This document shows positions 9,013 to 16,970 of a stretch of DNA of 64,000 nt, piece by piece. Positions within the stretch are counted from its first letter, which is position 1. Each line of letters starts with the position of its first letter. The notes beneath the pieces were generated by a model, which saw only the letters and a list, made by a program, of their open reading frames with translations, ran no database searches and was not told the DNA's origin. The translations under genes and the position numbers were made by a program. The stretch lies in contig NZ_WPIK01000018.1 of the NCBI RefSeq assembly GCF_009754915.1, forward strand, positions 1 through 64,000, written 5' to 3'. The stretch comes from Mucilaginibacter arboris (GTDB lineage Bacteria; Bacteroidota; Bacteroidia; Sphingobacteriales; Sphingobacteriaceae).

Positions 9013-9420
9013 ATGTTTACCCACACTACAAAAATACGTGTCCGTTACGGCGAAACCGACCAGATGGGTTACATGTATTACGGCAATTACGCGGAGTTTT
9101 TTGAGGTTGGACGAGTGGAAATGCTGCGAAGTTTAGGCATGACTTACAGTGGAATGGAAGGATCGGGCATAATTATGCCTGTGTTAGAGTTGCATTGCAA
9201 ATACCTGAAACCGGCTTTGTATGATGAAGAAATCAGCATTAAAGTAATTATGGAGAAGATGCCAGGCATCCGCATCCACTTTAAATACGAATTATATAAT
9301 GAAAAGGAAGAACTGATCCATATTGGCGAAACACTGCTTGTTTTTGTAAACCGAAAAACCAACCGCCCGTGTTTGCCTTCCAACGAATTTCTGGAACGTT
9401 TAAAGCCTTTTTTCGTATAG
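9013..9420 (+). CDS. Acyl-CoA thioesterase, YbgC type
   Basis: This 135-residue hotdog thioesterase has the 4HBT signature RYGETDQMGYMYYGNYAEFFEVGRVEMLR at about residues 10-38. That includes the Asp of ETD and the YGNY block typical of the YbgC branch. YbgC proteins act on acyl-CoA or acyl-ACP at the membrane. The start lies one base after the mltG stop, and BrkB follows after 9 bases. The substrate is unknown. Confidence 0.88.
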   Translation: MFTHTTKIRVRYGETDQMGYMYYGNYAEFFEVGRVEMLRSLGMTYSGMEGSGIIMPVLELHCKYLKPALYDEEISIKVIMEKMPGIRIHFKYELYNEKEELIHIGETLLVFVNRKTNRPCLPSNEFLERLKPFFV

Positions 9421-9429
9421 CTTTACTTC

Positions 9430-10440
9430 ATGTTTTGGCTGCATCATTTTCTGCTTCGCTTTAAATTTTACGAATATTTTTTGAACTGGACGAAAGTATT
9501 GATCCTGCCGGGTTTCAATTCGCTGCCGCTATATACAATTGCCGTTTTTTTCCTAAAGGAAGTCAAGAAAGAATCACTGGTAAACAAAGCATCCGGATTA
9601 GCTTATAACCTGATGCTGGCTATTTTTCCCGGAATTATATTTCTGTTCACGCTAATTCCTTACATTCCAATTAAACATTTTCAAGACAAATTGTTGTCCG
9701 TTCTGGCAACCGTAATGCCAACCAATGCTTTTATTGCTTTTAAAGGCACCATCGAGGATATTTTGAATAACCAAAACGGGCAATTGCTATCGTTCGGCTT
9801 TTTATCGGCAGTTTATTTTGCTACAAACGGTGTAATTACGCTGATGAAAGCTTTTAACAAATCAGCATTAGCAACAGAAACCCGGCCATATTTGCGCAGG
9901 CGCTTAGTTGCACTGGTTTTAACGGTGATGATTATTTCTGCTTTTATCGGAGGGATCAGCATTATGATTTTAGGACAGAAATTTATCAGCATCATCCGGC
10001 ATCATTTACATGGTAGCGGCGGTATCTGGATCTTTCTGATCACCGTAACCCGTTGGGTCATGGTTATCCTGCTTTTTTTTGTAACCGTTTCAATCTTATA
10101 TCGTTACGCGCCAACACACGCCCGGAGATGGAAGTTTTTAAGCGCAGGTTCTATTATGGCAACCGCTTTGGCAGTGCTTACTTCGCTTGGTTTCAGTTAT
10201 TACATCAACCACTTTTCTTCCTACAATAAAGTTTATGGCTCTATCGGCACTTTAATTGTAACCATGATTTGGCTTTACCTTAACTCCTTGATTGTTTTGT
10301 TGGGGTTTGAACTGAATGCCAGTATCGATCTGTCTAAACAAAGCATCAAAATCGTACAGCCGAGTTTCAATACTTTAAAACCTAAAAAAGAGGTGGTAAA
10401 AGAAGCACCAAAATCAGGTATGAATTATCGCAGGGAATGA
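9430..10440 (+). CDS. YihY/BrkB family membrane protein
   Basis: This 336-residue polytopic protein has about six hydrophobic segments, at roughly residues 65-85, 130-150, 160-185, 200-225, 235-260 and 270-295. Signatures include ASGLAYNLMLAIFPGIIFLFTLIPYIP and the C-terminal YGSIGTLIVTMIWLYLNSLIVLLGFELNA, both diagnostic of YihY/BrkB. Members are integral inner-membrane proteins of uncertain transport role. It is the last gene of the PASTA-mltG run. Its C-terminal tail (KKEVVKEAPKSG) is coded by GTAAAAGAAGCAC, close to the dispersed element. Confidence 0.88.
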   Translation: MFWLHHFLLRFKFYEYFLNWTKVLILPGFNSLPLYTIAVFFLKEVKKESLVNKASGLAYNLMLAIFPGIIFLFTLIPYIPIKHFQDKLLSVLATVMPTNAFIAFKGTIEDILNNQNGQLLSFGFLSAVYFATNGVITLMKAFNKSALATETRPYLRRRLVALVLTVMIISAFIGGISIMILGQKFISIIRHHLHGSGGIWIFLITVTRWVMVILLFFVTVSILYRYAPTHARRWKFLSAGSIMATALAVLTSLGFSYYINHFSSYNKVYGSIGTLIVTMIWLYLNSLIVLLGFELNASIDLSKQSIKIVQPSFNTLKPKKEVVKEAPKSGMNYRRE

Positions 10441-10446
10441 GTTCCC

Positions 10447-10530
10447 TGTCATTCCGACGATAGGAGGAATCTTCATCAAAGCAGTATGATCCGCATATCC
10501 AAATAAGATCTCTCCCGTTGGTCGGGACAG
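10447..10530 (+). repeat. CATTCCGACGA/GTTGGTCGGGA interrupted inverted repeat (family D)
   Basis: GTCATTCCGACGATAGGAGG begins just after the BrkB stop, and TCTCCCGTTGGTCGGGACAG ends the block. I recall similar CATTCCGACG...GGTCGG arrangements as common intergenic repeats in Bacteroidota, so this is probably a known type. It sits between convergent genes, where it could act in transcription termination. Confidence 0.5.
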
Positions 10531-10546
10531 CAGCGCAAAAAAATCA

Positions 10547-10568
10547 ATGCTTCTTTTATCGCCTAAAT
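10547..10568 (-). repeat. Short dispersed element copy overlapping the desaturase stop codon
   Basis: ATGCTTCTTTTATCGCCTAAAT on the plus strand. On the minus strand the desaturase stop TAG (10563-10565) is the TAG of TTTAGGCGATAAAAGAAGCAT. Confidence 0.8.
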
Positions 10569-11309
10569 CTTAGCAAATGCTAAAGTTGGTTTTAGTTTGA
10601 TAATATGCACGAAATTAAGCAAACGCATCATCTGAAAACCCGAATCAAACTCAAACCATTTGATGGCGTTATTTGCCCTTCCCGGAAATTTGTGGTGGTT
10701 GTTGTGGTACGCTTCTCCCCAGAACAAAAAATCAACCGGAAGGATATTTTTTGAAGTATCTTTTCCATGAAAGTTTTCATAACCAAAACGGTGTGCCCAC
10801 CAGTTTACGGCTAACCCTTGCAAAGCGCCCATTGCAAATGTTAACGGCAGGAAAAGAAACTGCCACCAGGCCGTAGCTAAAAAACAATAAATGGTAAGGT
10901 AAATGGCGCCCCAAAGTACACGCGTAAACCAATTGTGTGCATATTTATCAAAAGAATCCCAAACTGGCAGGTCTTTTTTGTATTTATTTTGAACTTCCGT
11001 ATTTCCTTTAAAAATCCCGTTATAATTGTTTCTGGTTTTTAATAATAACAACCAAACATTTTCTGAGTAATGCGGCGAATGCGGATCCTGTTCCGTATCG
11101 GTATGCGCATGGTGCAAACGGTGCATCATGCCATAAGCTGTAGCGCTGATGTAGGACGAGCCTTGCGTAATAAAACAACATACATAAAATACTTTTTCCC
11201 AGCCTTTACTCATGGTAAACATACCGTGGGCAGCGTAACGATGATGAAAAAAGGATTGAAAAAACAACGAAAAATACCAGTGCAGGACAAAAAAGATGAG
11301 GATAGCCAT
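10563..11309 (-). CDS. Acyl-CoA desaturase (membrane fatty acid desaturase)
   Basis: This 248-residue integral membrane di-iron desaturase has all three histidine boxes: HHRYAAH (about residues 22-28), HRLHHAH (about 64-70) and HNNHH (about 198-202). Hydrophobic spans lie between the boxes. The family introduces a cis double bond, usually delta-9, into long-chain acyl chains and adjusts membrane fluidity. Length is normal for the short bacterial form. The stop codon lies within a dispersed element copy. No electron-transfer partner is adjacent. Regiospecificity cannot be deduced. Confidence 0.92.
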   Translation of the reverse strand: MAILIFFVLHWYFSLFFQSFFHHRYAAHGMFTMSKGWEKVFYVCCFITQGSSYISATAYGMMHRLHHAHTDTEQDPHSPHYSENVWLLLLKTRNNYNGIFKGNTEVQNKYKKDLPVWDSFDKYAHNWFTRVLWGAIYLTIYCFLATAWWQFLFLPLTFAMGALQGLAVNWWAHRFGYENFHGKDTSKNILPVDFLFWGEAYHNNHHKFPGRANNAIKWFEFDSGFQMMRLLNFVHIIKLKPTLAFAKI

Positions 11310-11560
11310 GAGGTGAAGAGCTGAGTAAATAACAAGTAAAAGCAGTATAAATTATTGTAGAAGTAGTAAATCGGAAGCTGCAGGCAGGAAAAATATTGAT
11401 GGCTGGAGGATCAGAAAAACAATATAACGTTATTGCTAACCTTTATATTAACTGATTAACGGATAATCAAAGATTTAAGTTTTAACAAAATGAAGATAAT
11501 CTTACTTAAAAAACATTTCTGTAAAATTGTAAGCAAAACCTATAATAACTATTTCTACCG

Positions 11561-12637
11561 ATGATTAAATTTTTAACAGGCATACTGTTTTTATCAACCT
11601 TTTTTTTGTATGCTAAGGCGCAGGACAAACTAATTTCTTTTGATGATCCGCGGATCACCTATTCCGGGAGAACAGGGTTTAAAGCAGGTGCGGCAGAATT
11701 ATACTGGCCGGGCGCTTCCGTTAAGATCAATTTTACCGGAAGCGGAATTGCGGCTGTTTTAAAAGACCAGGATACATCCAATTATTATCAGGTAATTGTG
11801 GATGAAAATATCATCAGCAAAATCCATCCTGATACTTCTAAAAAAGTTTATCAGCTTGCTGCTGGCTTATCCAACGGAAAACACACTTTAGAATTATTTA
11901 AACGGACCGAATGGGACAAAGGCAAAACCTGGTTCTACGGTTTTTTGCCGGTAAAAGAAGCATCGGTTTTACCGGCACCGGCTTTGCCAAAAAGAAAAAT
12001 TGAGTTCTATGGTAATTCTATTACTTGCGGTTATGCAACAGAAGATTTAAAAGGAGATTCGCCGATTGGCTATTTTGAAAACAACTATGTTAGTTATGCA
12101 GCAATTACCGCCCGACATTTTAATGCCCAATATTCCTGCATTGCAAAAAGCGGGATTGGCGTTTTAGTAAGTTGGTTTCCGCTGATTATGCCCGAAATGT
12201 ACGATCGTTTAGACCCAACAGATTCTACCAGTAAATGGGATTTTTCTAAATATACGCCTGATCTGGTTGTGATTAATCTTTTTCAAAATGATGCCTGGAT
12301 AACGCTTCAACCAAACAATCCCGAATTTAAGCACCGTTTTGGTACGAAAGCACCTTCTGCGGATGACATTGTTGTGGCTTATAAAAACCTGGTTCAAAAT
12401 ATCAGAGATAAATATCCAAAAGCAAAAATTATTTGTGCTTTAGGAAGTATGGATGCTACAAGGGAAGGTTCGCCATGGCCAGGATATATAGAAAAAGCGG
12501 TTAAACAATTAAACGATAAAGCCATTTACACACACTTTTTCCCTTACAAAAATACGCCCGGCCATCCAAAGGTGCCCGAACAACAAAAAATGGCAAATGA
12601 CCTGATTGCTTATATTGATAAAACTATTAAATGGTAG
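11561..12637 (+). CDS. Secreted SGNH/GDSL carbohydrate esterase, CE2-like
   Basis: This is a 358-residue exported protein (signal peptide MIKFLTGILFLSTFFLYAKAQ). The N-terminal beta domain (about residues 25-135, including RITYSGRTGF and WPGASVKINFTGSGI) resembles the jelly-roll of CE2 esterases. The C-terminal SGNH hydrolase has the nucleophile block FYGNSITCGYA, an Asn block LFQNDAW and the histidine block GHPKVPEQQ. CE2 enzymes deacetylate plant polysaccharides. The linker between domains (LPVKEASVLPAPALPK) is coded by a complete copy of the dispersed element at 11941-11963. A second SGNH gene follows. Confidence 0.85.
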   Translation: MIKFLTGILFLSTFFLYAKAQDKLISFDDPRITYSGRTGFKAGAAELYWPGASVKINFTGSGIAAVLKDQDTSNYYQVIVDENIISKIHPDTSKKVYQLAAGLSNGKHTLELFKRTEWDKGKTWFYGFLPVKEASVLPAPALPKRKIEFYGNSITCGYATEDLKGDSPIGYFENNYVSYAAITARHFNAQYSCIAKSGIGVLVSWFPLIMPEMYDRLDPTDSTSKWDFSKYTPDLVVINLFQNDAWITLQPNNPEFKHRFGTKAPSADDIVVAYKNLVQNIRDKYPKAKIICALGSMDATREGSPWPGYIEKAVKQLNDKAIYTHFFPYKNTPGHPKVPEQQKMANDLIAYIDKTIKW

Positions 12638-12639
12638 AT

Positions 12640-12772
12640 TAGTAGTTGGTTTATAGTTGATGGTTCATAGTTGATAGAAAACCGCAACAAACCATGAACA
12701 ACGAACCAATAACCAACTACCATGAACCAATAACCATGAACCATGAACCATGAACCATCAACCATGAACAAA
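12640..12772 (+). repeat. GAACCAT heptamer repeats with imperfect inverted repeat
   Basis: GTAGTTGGTTTATAG at the left faces ATAACCAACTACC further right, forming a long imperfect hairpin. It is followed by tandem ACCATGA units (three or four clear heptamers at about 12734-12768). The repeat contains ATG in successive frames and runs into the frame of the next gene. Confidence 0.7.
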
Positions 12773-12796
12773 AAGATAAACCAAATTAAAAACCGA

Positions 12797-13561
12797 ATGA
12801 TGAACCACCTCACTTCAAGAAGAAATTTTATTAAAGCAGGCTCTATCGCTGGCGTTTCTGCGCTGTCTATTACCGAAATTATTACAACTGCTTTTGCAGA
12901 AGCTAAAGTGGGCAAAATTAGTATCGGACAAAACAACACTGTTCTTTTTCAGGGAGATTCGATCACAGATGCCGGAAGGAACAAAGAAAATATGAACCCG
13001 AATAATCCAAGTGCTTTAGGTTCGGGTTATGCCATGATTGCCGGCTCCGAATTGTTGTTTAAGTATCCCGAAAAAAACCTGAAAGTTTACAACAAAGGCA
13101 TCAGCGGCAACAAAGTTTACCAGTTGGCAGAACGCTGGGACGCAGATTGCCTGGATTTAAAACCTGATGTTTTAAGCATTCTGATCGGCGTGAACGATTA
13201 CTGGCACAAGCACGATGGCAAGTACAACGGTACCATAGAAGTTTACCGGAAAGATTACCAGGCTTTGTTGGAACGCACTAAAAAAGCTTTGCCTAACGTC
13301 AAACTGATTATTGCCGAACCTTTTGCCGTGCCTGAGGTAAAAGCGGTGGACAAAACCTGGTACCCCGAATTCCCCGAATACCAAAAAGCCGCACGCGATA
13401 TGGCCAACCAGTTTGATGCTGCTTTTATCCCCTATCAATCTGTTTTTGATAAAGCGGTTAAATCTGCCCCAGGCAGTTACTGGACACCTGATGGCGTACA
13501 CCCAACTTTGGCAGGCGCGCAGTTAATGGCCCAGGCTTGGATGGAGGTGGTGAAGGGATAG
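12797..13561 (+). CDS. Secreted SGNH/GDSL hydrolase with Tat-like leader
   Basis: This is an SGNH hydrolase of about 254 residues. Blocks visible are LFQGDSITDAGRN (nucleophile Ser), LIGVNDYW (Asn/Asp block) and DGVHPTLAGAQLMAQAW (catalytic Asp-x-x-His). The N-terminus has a twin-arginine style leader, SRRNFIKAGSIAGVSALS. The frame is open from 12743, but its first codons are pure GAACCAT repeat, so I prefer the paired ATGs at 12797/12800 (MMNHLTSRRNF). Probable role is deacetylation of a glycan, together with the preceding esterase; the substrate is not known. Confidence 0.82.
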   Translation: MMNHLTSRRNFIKAGSIAGVSALSITEIITTAFAEAKVGKISIGQNNTVLFQGDSITDAGRNKENMNPNNPSALGSGYAMIAGSELLFKYPEKNLKVYNKGISGNKVYQLAERWDADCLDLKPDVLSILIGVNDYWHKHDGKYNGTIEVYRKDYQALLERTKKALPNVKLIIAEPFAVPEVKAVDKTWYPEFPEYQKAARDMANQFDAAFIPYQSVFDKAVKSAPGSYWTPDGVHPTLAGAQLMAQAWMEVVKG

Positions 13562-13625
13562 GTTTGAGGTGAAAGGATGAAGGATGAAAGGATAAAGGTG
13601 AAAGTGTGAAGGGCGAAAGGAAGAT
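13562..13625 (+). repeat. Purine-rich GGATGAAA-type simple repeat
   Basis: Irregular repeats of AAAGGATGAAGGATGAAAGG and GGTGAAAG fill the gap between the SGNH gene and the nuclease-like gene. The strand is almost free of C. This is a low-complexity spacer with no visible gene. Confidence 0.6.
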
Positions 13626-13647
13626 ATAAACCTCCATTAATGATAAT

Positions 13648-14667
13648 ATGGCTACTGAAATTAAAACTTGGCAAATAGTAAACGGTACATTAACACATGT
13701 AAAAACAAGCTTAACAGAAAACAATAGGAAAGAGCGTGAGCATTTAGAAGTATGGATCAAAAGTAATCCAGAAATTCTTGGCTCTGATATTGCAATAATT
13801 GGCGAACAGGTTCAAACAAAATCCGGACCATTAGATTTCTTAGGAATTGACGAGAATGGAAACATTGTAATTATAGAACTTAAAAGAGACAAATTAGCGA
13901 GAGAAGTATTAGCACAAGCTATTGATTATGCTTCTGATGCTGCTTCTTGGGATGTTAATCGCTTAAATGAAATTTGTGATAAGTTTTCAGGCCAATCTCT
14001 AATAGACTATTTTACTGGAAAGTTTCCCATAAAACAGATTGAGGATTTAGCAATAAATCAATCTCAAAGATTAATTTTAGTTGGATTTGCAGTTGAAGAA
14101 CCTTTAAGTAGAATGCTTGAATGGCTTTCTACAAATTATAATTTAGGTATTAATGCAATTATTCTAAATTATGTAATAACATCAAGCGGTGATGAACTTC
14201 TTTCACGTACAGTTATTATTCCAGAAGAAGTTGAAAGAGAAAAATCAAACAAAAAGAAGTTCACTATTGAGATGTCAAATGAACAAGGGAATTATGACAT
14301 AGAAACTTTAAAAAATCAACTTATGTTTTATTTATCAAAACCAAATATTTCTCGTCAAAGAATGCGTGATTTTTTTCTTCCAACGCTAATAACCAAAGGT
14401 ATGGTATCACGCGTACAAATGAGAAAAGAATTTGTTAAATTGGGAGCAGCTGCAGATGAAAGCTTGGCTGGTTATTATTTATCGCTAATATCTGTACAAC
14501 TTGGTCTTAAAAGAAATGATTATTTGAGACAAATTATAAGTTATGACTTTCCTAATAATGATTGGGAAAAGGACAATTTTAAAATTGGGGAAAGATATTT
14601 AGAATTAGTAAAAGAAGTGCTTCAAAAATTAAAAACTAATAAAGTGCAAAGTGAGGTAATAAATTAA
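13648..14667 (+). CDS. NucS/DUF91-like endonuclease (PD-(D/E)XK fold)
   Basis: This 339-residue protein has an N-terminal nuclease-like domain with LEVWIKSNPEILG, then GPLDFLGIDENGNIVIIELKRDK at about residues 56-79. That gives the Asp ... Glu-x-Lys arrangement of PD-(D/E)XK nucleases, followed by QAIDYAS. This matches the C-terminal domain of NucS and DUF91 proteins. The C-terminal half (about 200-339) is unassigned, charged and helical. The gene is more A+T-rich than its neighbours and is followed directly by a decayed toxin-antitoxin pair, so horizontal acquisition is plausible. Whether it acts in repair or defence is open. Confidence 0.75.
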   Translation: MATEIKTWQIVNGTLTHVKTSLTENNRKEREHLEVWIKSNPEILGSDIAIIGEQVQTKSGPLDFLGIDENGNIVIIELKRDKLAREVLAQAIDYASDAASWDVNRLNEICDKFSGQSLIDYFTGKFPIKQIEDLAINQSQRLILVGFAVEEPLSRMLEWLSTNYNLGINAIILNYVITSSGDELLSRTVIIPEEVEREKSNKKKFTIEMSNEQGNYDIETLKNQLMFYLSKPNISRQRMRDFFLPTLITKGMVSRVQMRKEFVKLGAAADESLAGYYLSLISVQLGLKRNDYLRQIISYDFPNNDWEKDNFKIGERYLELVKEVLQKLKTNKVQSEVIN

Positions 14668-14711
14668 TTATGAAAGTTTATATAAGAATAAAAACTGATT
14701 AAGTTTTAAAT

Positions 14712-15008
14712 ATGATTTCTTCAAAAAAACAAAACCAAATCATTGATATTGCATCAAAATTCAATCCTAAACTAATTGGCATTTTTGGTTCTTATGCACG
14801 TGGATAAAACAATCAAAACAGCGATTTAGATATTTTAATTGATTTTGAACAAGAATTAAACCTTTTAGAAATCATTGGTTTGGAACAAGAGCTAACAGAA
14901 ATACTTGGCATCCAAGTGGATTTAATCACTTTAAAATCTTTAAATCCACGGCTTAAAGAATATGTAGAAAAAGATTTAACTTTATTACAACCTGGTGTTC
15001 TGAAATAA
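14712..15008 (+). pseudogene. MNT-type nucleotidyltransferase antitoxin, nonsense mutant
   Basis: The frame from ATG 14712 reads MISSKKQNQIIDIASKFNPK, then LIGIFGSYARG, a TAA stop at 14805-14807, then NNQNSDLDILIDF and on to TAA at 15006. The GSYARG...SDLDI motif is that of minimal nucleotidyltransferases (MNT antitoxins), where the interrupted position is commonly Glu. A single G-to-T change (GAA to TAA) would explain the break. The stop overlaps the ATG of the HEPN remnant, the usual layout of HEPN/MNT modules. The remainder is intact, which suggests recent decay. Confidence 0.8.
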
Positions 15009-15362
15009 TGAGGAAAAATCCAATTATTTATATAAACCATATTTTAGATGTATTGATAAAATTCAGGATTACACTTCTGGTATTGATAAAGATGAATTTC
15101 TAAACAAATCACTTATACAAAATGCTGTAATTAGAAACCTGGAAATTATTGGTAAAGCAACCAAACAATTAGATCAGGAATTTAGATTAAAATATCCGGA
15201 AATTGAATGGAAAAAGATAGCTTGTATGAGAGAGACAAATTAATTTATGACTATATTGGTGTTAATCTTTATGGTATCTTGGGCGTAATCGAAGAAATCA
15301 TTCCAAAATTTCATAATGAAATAATAAAAATTATAAAAACAGAAAAGGATAAAGGTTTATAG
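15008..15362 (+). pseudogene. HEPN (DUF86) toxin, frameshifted twice
   Basis: Starting from ATG 15008 the product reads MRKNPIIYINHILD. A one-base loss near 15051 shifts the frame; the next frame continues as CIDKIQDYTSGIDKDEFLNK through NLEIIGKATKQLDQEF and WKKIACM. A two-base AG duplication near 15231-15236 (AGAGAGACAAA) shifts it again, after which DKLIYDYIGVNLYGILGVIEE continues to a TAG at 15360. In this family the motif normally reads R-x4-H; here the His position is Tyr (RDKLIY), so the RNase motif is also lost. Together with the upstream MNT remnant this is a dead toxin-antitoxin module. Confidence 0.78.
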
Positions 15363-15386
15363 CAAACGTACTGCTTATGATTCAGC

Positions 15387-16673
15387 TCAAGCCTCCACTC
15401 CCGCCTTAAAAACCGCTTTACGCTGCGAAGAATAAATTCCACTTTTCCCACTAAAATAATACGCCGTAAAACAAGCAATGGCATAATACAACAAGTTTCC
15501 GCCCCCAAAAAGCTCCACGCCCATTAAAGTGCAGGCTAAAGGTGTGTTGGTTGCGCCGGCAAAAACGGCAATAAAACCTAAACCAGCCAGCAGATCAACC
15601 GGGACACCAAAAAGAACTGCTATAATGTTGCCTAAAGTTGCGCCGATAAAAAACAAAGGTGTTACTTCTCCGCCTTTAAAACCAGTGCCCAAGGTAACGG
15701 CTGTGAACAATATTTTCCAGAACCAGCTCCAGTTGGTTGCGCCTCCGGCATGAAAAGCGGCAACTAAGGAAACACCGTTTGGATGATCTGATACAATTCC
15801 AATACCGAGATAATCTCTTGTTCCTAATAAATAAGTGAGCGCAATAATGAGAATGCCGCCCGCAACCGGAACCAGCCATGCTGTTTTTATCAGCTTAAAA
15901 CCTAAATGCTTTACCTGTTCTGTAAGCGTTGCAAATAACCTGCTGGCCAACCCGAATGCAATTCCGGCTATAATTACTTTGATAATTAATAAAATATCAA
16001 CCTTAAAAAAAGGAATTTTATGCGCTTCCGGCAAATTAGCAATCCGGTATTGCGTATGATGAATTCCCCAGGCTGCACAAGTTACATCTGCAATAATACT
16101 GGCCATTAAACAAGGCAGCAAAGCATTGTATTTTACCTGACCGATTGCCAAAACTTCCATGGCAAAAACAGCACCGGTTAAAGGCGTACCAAATACGGCA
16201 CCAAAACCGGCTGCAATTCCGGCGGTTAAAATTACGCTGATGTCTTCTTCGTTAAATTTTGCTTTTTTGGCTAATAACCCGGCAAAGCTTCCGCCAATTT
16301 GTACGGCTGTGCCTTCCCTTCCGGCTGAACCGCCAAATAAATGGGTAATGATGGTGGTAAGTAATACCAACGGTGCCATACGCAAAGGCACGCCTCCGCC
16401 TGGTTCGTGTATTTCATCTATAATGAGGTTGTTTCCGGCAGAAGCATTTTTTCCTGATAATTTATACAAAAAATAAATGAGCACGCCAGAAAATGGCAGT
16501 AAAAACAGTATCCAGGGATGCAGGAAACGAAATTTTGTTGCCCAATCTAACAGCCATAAAAATAGCGCAATTACAGAACCGATGACAACAGCTAAGGGTA
16601 CAATCCACAAAGTCCATTTTAATAAATGGCGAAAGATAAAATACGGAGAAGTAATTTTTTTAAACGTAAACAT
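15387..16673 (-). CDS. ClC-family chloride/fluoride channel or antiporter
   Basis: This is a 428-residue polytopic protein. The ClC selectivity signatures are visible: [20 protein letters not shown] at about residues 113-132 (with the gating Glu in GREG) and [19 protein letters not shown] near residue 315. Ten or more hydrophobic helices span the length. The GREGT form and GGEVTP in place of GxFxP differ from classical Cl-/H+ exchangers, and fluoride-exporting or other ClC branches are possible. No riboswitch (crcB-like) is apparent upstream. A copy of the dispersed element lies just upstream of the start. Confidence 0.88.
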   Translation of the reverse strand: MFTFKKITSPYFIFRHLLKWTLWIVPLAVVIGSVIALFLWLLDWATKFRFLHPWILFLLPFSGVLIYFLYKLSGKNASAGNNLIIDEIHEPGGGVPLRMAPLVLLTTIITHLFGGSAGREGTAVQIGGSFAGLLAKKAKFNEEDISVILTAGIAAGFGAVFGTPLTGAVFAMEVLAIGQVKYNALLPCLMASIIADVTCAAWGIHHTQYRIANLPEAHKIPFFKVDILLIIKVIIAGIAFGLASRLFATLTEQVKHLGFKLIKTAWLVPVAGGILIIALTYLLGTRDYLGIGIVSDHPNGVSLVAAFHAGGATNWSWFWKILFTAVTLGTGFKGGEVTPLFFIGATLGNIIAVLFGVPVDLLAGLGFIAVFAGATNTPLACTLMGVELFGGGNLLYYAIACFTAYYFSGKSGIYSSQRKAVFKAGVEA

Positions 16674-16686
16674 GCCTGCATATCAA

Positions 16687-16709
16687 TTTTTGCCCCATAA
16701 AAGAAGCAT
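16687..16709 (+). repeat. Short dispersed element copy
   Basis: TTTTTG-CCCCA-TAAAAGAAGCAT, beginning 14 bases upstream of the ClC gene ATG (which is on the minus strand). Confidence 0.82.
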
Positions 16710-16826
16710 TGTTTGCAGGCGCCATCAGCCACTATTGGCGGTTGTGTTCAGGAAGACACCATTTCCTGTTTGATTTGCACAAATATAAAAGAAAGTTTTT
16801 AAAATTAATTTTATCAGATTTTTTTG

Positions 16827-16849
16827 ATGCTTCTTTTATCAGGCAAAAA
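16827..16849 (-). repeat. Short dispersed element copy
   Basis: ATGCTTCTTTTA-TCAGG-CAAAAA in reverse orientation, in the gap between the ClC gene and the T9SS gene. Confidence 0.82.
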
Positions 16850-16892
16850 CCTTACTTTTTTGTTTGGCTTATCCATTAAAATACAATGCCAA

Positions 16893-16915
16893 TTTTACAG
16901 GCATAAAAGAAGCAT
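16893..16915 (+). repeat. Short dispersed element copy
   Basis: TTTTA-CAGGC-ATAAAAGAAGCAT, opposed to the copy at 16827-16849 and downstream of the T9SS gene. Confidence 0.82.
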
Positions 16916-16970
16916 TGCCATTTTCAGAAGGAATTTACCGCTTGCTACCTGTTTCAACCTAAACTAATTT

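Noticed and set aside
12610-12939. 109-codon minus-strand frame rich in MVHGYWFMV
   Set aside because: It is produced by the GAACCAT heptamer repeats read backwards and overlaps the esterase gene.
16674-16970. Fluoride riboswitch upstream of the ClC gene
   Set aside because: I found no recognisable riboswitch core; the gap holds three dispersed-element copies and AT-rich DNA.
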